Shown: positions 15,429-20,000 of the stretch, one piece after another
Layout: each line of letters starts with the position of its first letter
How positions within the stretch are numbered: the first letter of the stretch is position 1
The notes under the pieces: generated by a model
The model's database searches: none
The model's input: only the letters and a program-made list of their open reading frames with translations
What the model was told of the DNA's origin: nothing
Origin: Paulinella micropora
Taxonomy: Eukaryota; Cercozoa; Imbricatea; Euglyphida; Paulinellidae
NCBI GenBank assembly: GCA_019918135.1
Contig: WBZZ01005271.1
Location: 22,501-42,500 of the forward strand
DNA length: 20,000 bases
Reading direction: 5' to 3'
Position numbers and translations under genes: made by a program

Positions 15429-16058
15429 ATGAATATATTCGGCCGTTCGCAAGAGCAACAATCTATTGACACAAAAACAATCGCGGTCGTGGCTACTCCG
15501 ACATTAACAAGAAACATTCAAAATGCTTATGTTGGTCTTGACCTTAGGTCGTGGATGACGAGTTCCACATTTACCACTCTATGCACGGGCGGATATGGTA
15601 GCAAAACAATATCAAGTTTAGGATATGGTTATTTCATTAATGTATCATTTCGTGGTTCATTGAATTTACCCGCACCAACTGGCATTGCCACTTTTCAATT
15701 TTGGTTTCATATCACAGATGGCACGAATACATATGATTACTATACCGAAGTGCTAAATTATACAACCGCCATTGATTATAAGTCTTTTGATTGTGTGTGG
15801 CTAATCCAAAGATATGGAGTTCAAATGAATTTGACTTGGCAGATGACTTGTCCAAACCCCTCGGACACTACCAACAACCGCACTATACGAATTGTAGATA
15901 ATACAACAAATGATGCTCTGGTAACGTATGCGACTGGCGCACCATTAACCATAGAAGTATATTATAAATCAGCATCTGCGGAGCCTGTATCTTTCAAACC
16001 TTCGTATTTCAATATTGATGTGATGAGAGACATAGCACTAACTGCCTCTTACACATGA
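15429..16058 (+). CDS. Small fibre-like / virion surface protein
   Basis: A 209-aa protein of unknown family. It begins MNIFGRSQEQQ, matching the MNLFGQS start of the 927 protein, and is otherwise beta-rich with many T, S, N, Y and G (for example LGYGYFINVSFRGSLNLPAP, ATFQFWFHITDGTNTY). No signal peptide, TM or catalytic motif is visible. The shared N-terminus suggests docking on the same virion site as the 927 protein with a different distal domain. It is divergent from the long S74 fibre gene and convergent with the 16049 gene, overlapping it by 10 bases. A receptor-binding or decoration role is inferred from composition, the N-terminal motif and the neighbouring fibre. Confidence 0.55.
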   Translation: MNIFGRSQEQQSIDTKTIAVVATPTLTRNIQNAYVGLDLRSWMTSSTFTTLCTGGYGSKTISSLGYGYFINVSFRGSLNLPAPTGIATFQFWFHITDGTNTYDYYTEVLNYTTAIDYKSFDCVWLIQRYGVQMNLTWQMTCPNPSDTTNNRTIRIVDNTTNDALVTYATGAPLTIEVYYKSASAEPVSFKPSYFNIDVMRDIALTASYT

Positions 16059-16726
16059 AACCTGTCATACATATCTTTTAGTGTCGTGAGTTTGCCCTCG
16101 TGTTGAGATAAGACATCGCGGAAAAATGTCTTATAATCTAACTTACCATATTTAAGAATGGGGCGTTGCTCTGGTGGTATGTGTCCGTATCTACTCTCGT
16201 GCCATTTCTTCATATCCTCCTGTAATATGGTGCGGTCATCCACTTTCATATACAAGAAGTTAAACGGGTCTTTTGATACTTTCAAATGTGCCGTTATTAT
16301 TTCATAGCAACTATATCCGTTCTCGGGCGGGTTTCGCTTTGCCTTAATCGGTGTTTTCTTTTCCTTTGGTGCTTCTAAAACTGGTAATTCTTTTTTTGCT
16401 AGTTCTTCTCCCACATTGGACTTGATTTCGGTGATACCAGTCTCCTTCAAATCACTTTCTTTGAAAGGTGTAAATTCTTCTGTTGTTTCTGGTTCTTCGT
16501 CAAACACCGTCTTCATCACATCGGAAGAAGGCAATGAAACTTCAATATTATCTTCTACGGCGGTAGCATCCGCTGTATCACCCTGGGGGGTTTGTTCGGG
16601 TCGGTATTTTTCGTAAAATGCGACGATATCAGTTTTAAGCGATTTGCTTGTTGGCAGTTTAATATCACTACTTAAATGAGTCCATTTTTCTATTTGGCTC
16701 AGATAATCTTTTTTAGTTGATGACAT
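16049..16726 (-). CDS. Hypothetical protein downstream of the primase-helicase
   Basis: A 225-aa protein of unrecognised family. ATG 16726 (MSSTKKDYLSQIEKW) is preferred to the in-frame ATG five codons upstream, because the latter lies within the TATATATAA element. Residues 1-45 are probably helical. About 46-130 are acidic and low-complexity (T/E/P-rich, likely disordered), then a basic patch (KEKKTPIKAKRNPP). The C-terminal domain at about 135-225 is ordered with aromatic residues (GYSCYEIITAHL, NFLYMKVDDRTI, LDYKTFFRDVL). No known catalytic motif is seen. It starts 43 bases after the primase-helicase stop on the same strand. It may be a replication accessory or DNA-binding factor; this rests on location only. 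Confidence 0.55.
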   Translation of the reverse strand: MSSTKKDYLSQIEKWTHLSSDIKLPTSKSLKTDIVAFYEKYRPEQTPQGDTADATAVEDNIEVSLPSSDVMKTVFDEEPETTEEFTPFKESDLKETGITEIKSNVGEELAKKELPVLEAPKEKKTPIKAKRNPPENGYSCYEIITAHLKVSKDPFNFLYMKVDDRTILQEDMKKWHESRYGHIPPEQRPILKYGKLDYKTFFRDVLSQHEGKLTTLKDMYDRFHV

Positions 16727-16740
16727 GTTATATATAAGCA
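16727..16740 (-). promoter_or_regulatory. Start-proximal TATA element
   Basis: TGCTTATATATAAC on the minus strand abuts ATG 16726. Its position helps choose this ATG over the one at 16741. Confidence 0.45.
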
Positions 16741-16768
16741 CAACAAAAAAAAATCCGTTTTATATTAT

Positions 16769-19216
16769 TTATTCATCATCATTGTCGTCGTCAAAAGTCC
16801 ATTCATTATCACCATAAATAGTCTTCCATTGCTTTTTACATTCTTCTAAGGTTGGTAAATCTACACATCTAATCCTTACACCTTCTTCCGTCGTTTTCTT
16901 CTTTTCTACTATATTTGGCATCAGTTTTCTAAGACTGGTCCAGAAACTGACTTGTGAAGTGTGTGGATCATTTACATTTGCTTTATATGTATCGTATAAT
17001 GCTTTCTTTGAAACCTCTTTACCGAAATGAATTTCTGGCAACTCGTTTGTAATATATCCCAAGTTCAAGCAATCCAACCACCACTTTCTCAACTTTGAAA
17101 GGGATTTCACTTTTTGTTCTCGCAGTCCCTTTGTAATGATTGTTTCGCGGTCGTTGAAATCACTGAGGTCTCTTTCAAGAAGAAACTTCGCCAGTCGTTG
17201 CCTATCAATAGATCTAATATCTGTGATCACTTTTCTTTTCTCGTCTGGTTTCATAAGTGCTAGTTCATCAGAAACATCAAGGACTAGCCATCTCTGCTCA
17301 GTGGTTCCCGCTGGCACTACCCATTCTTCGTTTGAAGCAAGGACTAGGAATAACATATTTTCTAATGTCAGATTTGGTAAATATTTTTGTTTGAGAGTAA
17401 GTGTGTTTTCTGATACAAGTTTCTTAATTGTCCCCGCTCGTTCTTTATCACCACCCCATACCATCTCGTCCATAAATACTACAATTGCTTTTGCTAGTTG
17501 GGCATTGAAATCACCTAATATTTCTTTAACATCGGACGGCTGGAAGTAATAATCGGCACCTATTATGTCTTTGAATATTTCAAGAATAATACCCTTACCT
17601 GCTCTTTCAGTGCTCGTCAAAACTAATGACAAGTGTAGTTTTTGCCACGGCTTTTGGTAAATGCTCGCAAACATATCAAGTACCTTTTTATATATGTCTT
17701 GTCTTCCCCCGCACCATCTATTCAAGATATGTTGAAAGAATGCTTCATTTTTTTCTTCTTCCTCCGTGAATGATTTTACATCTTCCAATGTGTCTGCTGG
17801 AATTTCAAAACCCTTAAACAAGTTATAAAATCCTTGTTTATCATTATCAAAGTATGCTTTTGGATCAAAGATTACATCATTCACTTCGCGTCTTTTCGGG
17901 TGTGTAGTCCACATTTTATACAAATCAACAACATTCAATGTGGCGGGGTTTTTGCCTAGTGCTATCCAGTCCTCCTTTGATAAGTTAGTCTTTATTCTTT
18001 TATTTTTGAAAAATGATTCCATTGCTGATTCCGTCTTGTAGCGGAACACCTGCTTACCTTTAGAATCAACATATTCTTCAATTATGGTTGGCTTTGCTAA
18101 GTTAGCAAAAGTGTATGATTTATTCATCCAAGCCAAAGCGGTATCTAACAACTCTGTAAATTTTTCCAAATTATTACATTCGTCAGCAAGTCGTCGCAAA
18201 TCTTCAATCGTGTTGATATTACGGACGACGGGGGGAGATAGTTCGTAAATTTTTATAGTTTTGCCTTCGCAATTACTATCGTGGCAATAGAAATATAACC
18301 CATCTCTTCTCCATACTACATAGCAATTGTCGCTGTTATTTTCTTCTCCGTTTATGATACATACTCGTGTTCCTATGGTTTTTAGAATAAACATTCTCTG
18401 CTTTTTTTCAACAATTTCCACATTTGGTATTTTGCTGAGTATGATTTCGTGTATTTCTTCCAATGTGATATGTTGATATCGTTTCAAAGTTGTATATTCG
18501 GGAATTTTGATGTTGTAAAATGTATCGTCATCGGGTCGCATAATCAAATAATCGTCTATTTCTACATCTTGAAGCAGTTTCAAAGAGTTTGTTTTTGGTG
18601 TGTATGAATACGGAAGCAAAACACGATCACTACCATCTTTATGAGAGTAGATAGTGCGGAAAGCCCTGTTTTTGTTATAAACAGAAATATCAAGTATAGT
18701 TCGTAATTCAATGTTCTTGTCGGCCCGTTCAAATGTGAAACAGAGGTCGGGATAATCTTTTTCAATCACCACTTCAACATATTTCCAGAACTCTTTTTGT
18801 GTTTCGCAGTTTTGAAACACCAATCCATTATCGTAAGAAAAATGGCACGACATTTTACCATTCTTACTCGCGTCCAAGTATCTTGCCTTTTTAGGATTAT
18901 ACTTCAAGCCTACATTAGCAAATACATTTTCCATAAGTGTGTTCCATCGCTCATACATTTTTTCTCGTGAGATTGACAATTCATCGCCATCAATGTCGGC
19001 AAACATTCGTTGGGGTTTGTTTTCCATTAATACTTCATAGTATTGTCTTTGTTCCTCGGGCGTCTTTTCAATCAATGACACGAAATCCTCTTGAAATGGC
19101 ACAGTGGTGAATTGCTTGTTCCCCCACTTGATAAGGACCGCATCCTGCGGTTTATCTCTCAGTGCTTCTTCTTGTTTCCAATACCATTGCTCATTGGTCA
19201 GTGTCGGTGCGGTCAT
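16769..19216 (-). CDS. D5-like primase-SF3 helicase fusion
   Basis: An 815-aa replication protein, intact, expected to synthesise primers and unwind DNA at the viral origin. The N-terminal archaeo-eukaryotic primase (AEP) domain has MFADIDGD at 71-78 (metal-binding D74/D76), the SCH motif at 123-125, and LDISVYNKNRAFR at 175-187. A zinc-knuckle region with C286, C298, C311, H312 and C316 follows (DGLYFYCHDSNC). The linker from about 330-490 corresponds to a D5N-type region. The SF3 helicase has Walker A STERAGKG at 535-542, Walker B VVFMDE at 579-584, and motif C with SN at 628-629 in VLASNEEW. Preceded directly by CTATATAAG. This architecture occurs in PLVs, virophages and large DNA viruses; I cannot say which clade without a tree. 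Confidence 0.88.
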   Translation of the reverse strand: MTAPTLTNEQWYWKQEEALRDKPQDAVLIKWGNKQFTTVPFQEDFVSLIEKTPEEQRQYYEVLMENKPQRMFADIDGDELSISREKMYERWNTLMENVFANVGLKYNPKKARYLDASKNGKMSCHFSYDNGLVFQNCETQKEFWKYVEVVIEKDYPDLCFTFERADKNIELRTILDISVYNKNRAFRTIYSHKDGSDRVLLPYSYTPKTNSLKLLQDVEIDDYLIMRPDDDTFYNIKIPEYTTLKRYQHITLEEIHEIILSKIPNVEIVEKKQRMFILKTIGTRVCIINGEENNSDNCYVVWRRDGLYFYCHDSNCEGKTIKIYELSPPVVRNINTIEDLRRLADECNNLEKFTELLDTALAWMNKSYTFANLAKPTIIEEYVDSKGKQVFRYKTESAMESFFKNKRIKTNLSKEDWIALGKNPATLNVVDLYKMWTTHPKRREVNDVIFDPKAYFDNDKQGFYNLFKGFEIPADTLEDVKSFTEEEEKNEAFFQHILNRWCGGRQDIYKKVLDMFASIYQKPWQKLHLSLVLTSTERAGKGIILEIFKDIIGADYYFQPSDVKEILGDFNAQLAKAIVVFMDEMVWGGDKERAGTIKKLVSENTLTLKQKYLPNLTLENMLFLVLASNEEWVVPAGTTEQRWLVLDVSDELALMKPDEKRKVITDIRSIDRQRLAKFLLERDLSDFNDRETIITKGLREQKVKSLSKLRKWWLDCLNLGYITNELPEIHFGKEVSKKALYDTYKANVNDPHTSQVSFWTSLRKLMPNIVEKKKTTEEGVRIRCVDLPTLEECKKQWKTIYGDNEWTFDDDNDDE

Positions 19217-19225
19217 CTTATATAG
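19217..19225 (-). promoter_or_regulatory. Start-proximal TATA element of the primase-helicase
   Basis: CTATATAAG on the minus strand abuts the ATG at 19216. It is one of the cleanest copies of the shared element. The rest of the gap to 19348 is AT-rich with A/T homopolymers and no gene seen. Confidence 0.45.
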
Positions 19226-19348
19226 TCGCTCGGATCTTTTTATAAAAATAAATTAATTATTCTATATATCCATATATAACACTATTCTTAATAGGTAATT
19301 ATAATTTTTTATATATCTTTATACAAAAAAAAAATAATTTCTTTTTTT

Positions 19349-19861
19349 TTACTTATTCAAGCATCCACATTTAATAAATCCTTTGAATTGTCCGCAAAGT
19401 TCGCAATACTTTAATTTCTTTATGAGGCAGGTCTTATGATAATACTTGTCCCTGTTCGGATATTTTTCTACAATCTTTTTTGGAATTGCCCTATTGCTAT
19501 TACAATAACAACAAAATTTAATGTTCGGATTGTCAAGGGTGCGGATAAGCAATGATAGGTCTTCGTTCATTTTATCATTCTTAAATCGCTTGATACATTC
19601 AGATCCCAGCACCATTTCGTTTCCGTTTTTTACATTTTTTATAATGTAATTCTTTGTAATCTCGTGTGAGCAACAACAATATTGTTGTTCCCCGTTTTCT
19701 ATACTTTCCACAAGTTTCCAGTCGTTCTTGTTCCACTTTCCATCGGGCGATATAAATGAAACGGCATTGACCAGATTTAGAAAATAACTTCCGCTTACAT
19801 AATCCAAATGGAGTTGTAAGTCTTCATATGTCCAATACGATCGGCGGTGAGAGGTGTCCAT
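19349..19861 (-). CDS. Cys-rich zinc-binding protein
   Basis: A 170-aa protein. The N-terminal third (MDTSHRRSYWTYEDLQLHLD) is not recognised. The middle has CCCSHE at about 62-67, followed 20 or so residues later by GSECIKRF, a C-x-C-x-H ... G-S-x-C-I-K-R-F arrangement that recurs in proteins of phages and giant viruses and probably holds one zinc. The C-terminal part has CCYCNSN, then YYHKTC, CELCGQ and KCGCLNK, compatible with one or two further zinc sites (treble-clef or ribbon type). It lies upstream of the primase-helicase on the same strand with its own TTATATAAACC element. A nucleic-acid or replication-related role is plausible from the zinc fingers and location, but no enzyme motif is visible. 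Confidence 0.6.
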   Translation of the reverse strand: MDTSHRRSYWTYEDLQLHLDYVSGSYFLNLVNAVSFISPDGKWNKNDWKLVESIENGEQQYCCCSHEITKNYIIKNVKNGNEMVLGSECIKRFKNDKMNEDLSLLIRTLDNPNIKFCCYCNSNRAIPKKIVEKYPNRDKYYHKTCLIKKLKYCELCGQFKGFIKCGCLNK

Positions 19862-19872
19862 GGTTTATATAA
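19862..19872 (-). promoter_or_regulatory. Start-proximal TATA element
   Basis: TTATATAAACC on the minus strand precedes the ATG at 19861. It matches the pattern at 19217 and 16727. Confidence 0.4.
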
Positions 19873-19910
19873 TAGTGTATATATTTTTTTATGAAAATAT
19901 ATAAAATAAA

Positions 19911-20000
19911 TTATATATTATTTAACATGTTATTACGAAAAATCCTTAATTCAATTAATTCCGCTTTTTGTTTTTCATATTTCTCCTTCCGCAATAATTT
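19911..20000 (-). CDS. C-terminal end of a gene entering from the right edge
   Basis: An open frame of 29 codons runs from base 20000 to a TAA at 19911. It encodes a highly charged helical end (KLLRKEKYEKQKAELIELRI, then FRNNMLNNI). The composition suggests a coiled coil. The 5' part is outside the window, so the product cannot be named. Short length means a chance open frame is possible, though the heptad-like charge pattern favours coding. Confidence 0.35.
   Translation of the reverse strand, partial: KLLRKEKYEKQKAELIELRIFRNNMLNNI

Noticed and set aside
15293..15517. 74-codon minus-strand open frame across the divergent promoter
   Set aside because: It runs through both gene starts and the TATA-rich spacer in a different frame from the fibre; low-complexity Ile/Tyr composition.

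Overview
The window is AT-rich, densely coding DNA from what looks like a Polinton-like virus (PLV) or close relative in the Preplasmiviricota, infecting or integrated in a microbial eukaryote. The evidence is a set of hallmark genes on the minus strand: a double-jelly-roll type major capsid protein (3311-4723), a penton/minor capsid candidate (2422-3217), an A32-like FtsK/HerA packaging ATPase (5854-6755) and a primase-SF3 helicase fusion (16769-19216). Accessory genes typical of such viruses accompany them: a GIY-YIG endonuclease, a phospholipase A2-like domain, a DUF5754-like basic protein, Cys-rich zinc-binding proteins and a two-TM membrane protein. No rRNA, tRNA, CRISPR array, insertion sequence or bacterial operon signal was seen. 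Genes run off both edges and no terminal repeats are visible, so this is an internal piece of a larger genome or contig.

Layout. 1-2132: a 5'-truncated gene with a possible DNA-binding region, a small zinc-finger gene in the opposite direction, and a phage-like fibre protein. 2157-9790: a continuous minus-strand morphogenesis block with (in transcription order) a large coiled-coil plus PLA2-like protein, packaging ATPase, two small virion-type proteins, MCP, penton candidate and a 75-aa protein. 9813-11526: mainly plus-strand small genes and the GIY-YIG nuclease, with one opposing Cys-rich gene. 11523-15366: a two-TM protein and a 1171-aa fibre with a C-terminal peptidase S74 chaperone. 15429-16058: a second small fibre-like protein sharing its N-terminal motif with the one at 927. 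16049-19861: an unknown 226-aa protein, the primase-helicase and a Cys-rich zinc-binding protein. 19911-20000: the C-terminus of another gene.

The parts suggest a complete virion programme: replication initiation (primase-helicase), capsid shell and vertex, genome packaging, membrane-breaching lipase, and three candidate receptor-binding proteins. DNA polymerase B, a retroviral-type integrase and the adenovirus-type maturation protease are not in this window.

Two whole-window signals stand out. First, seven reading-frame breaks, all indels, fall in the 2.7-8.7 kb morphogenesis block and none were found elsewhere. They look like local sequence errors or recent decay. Second, most start codons are preceded within a few bases by an ATATA(A/G) element, which suggests a shared, very start-proximal promoter. 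All homology calls come from motif recognition by eye; no search was run.
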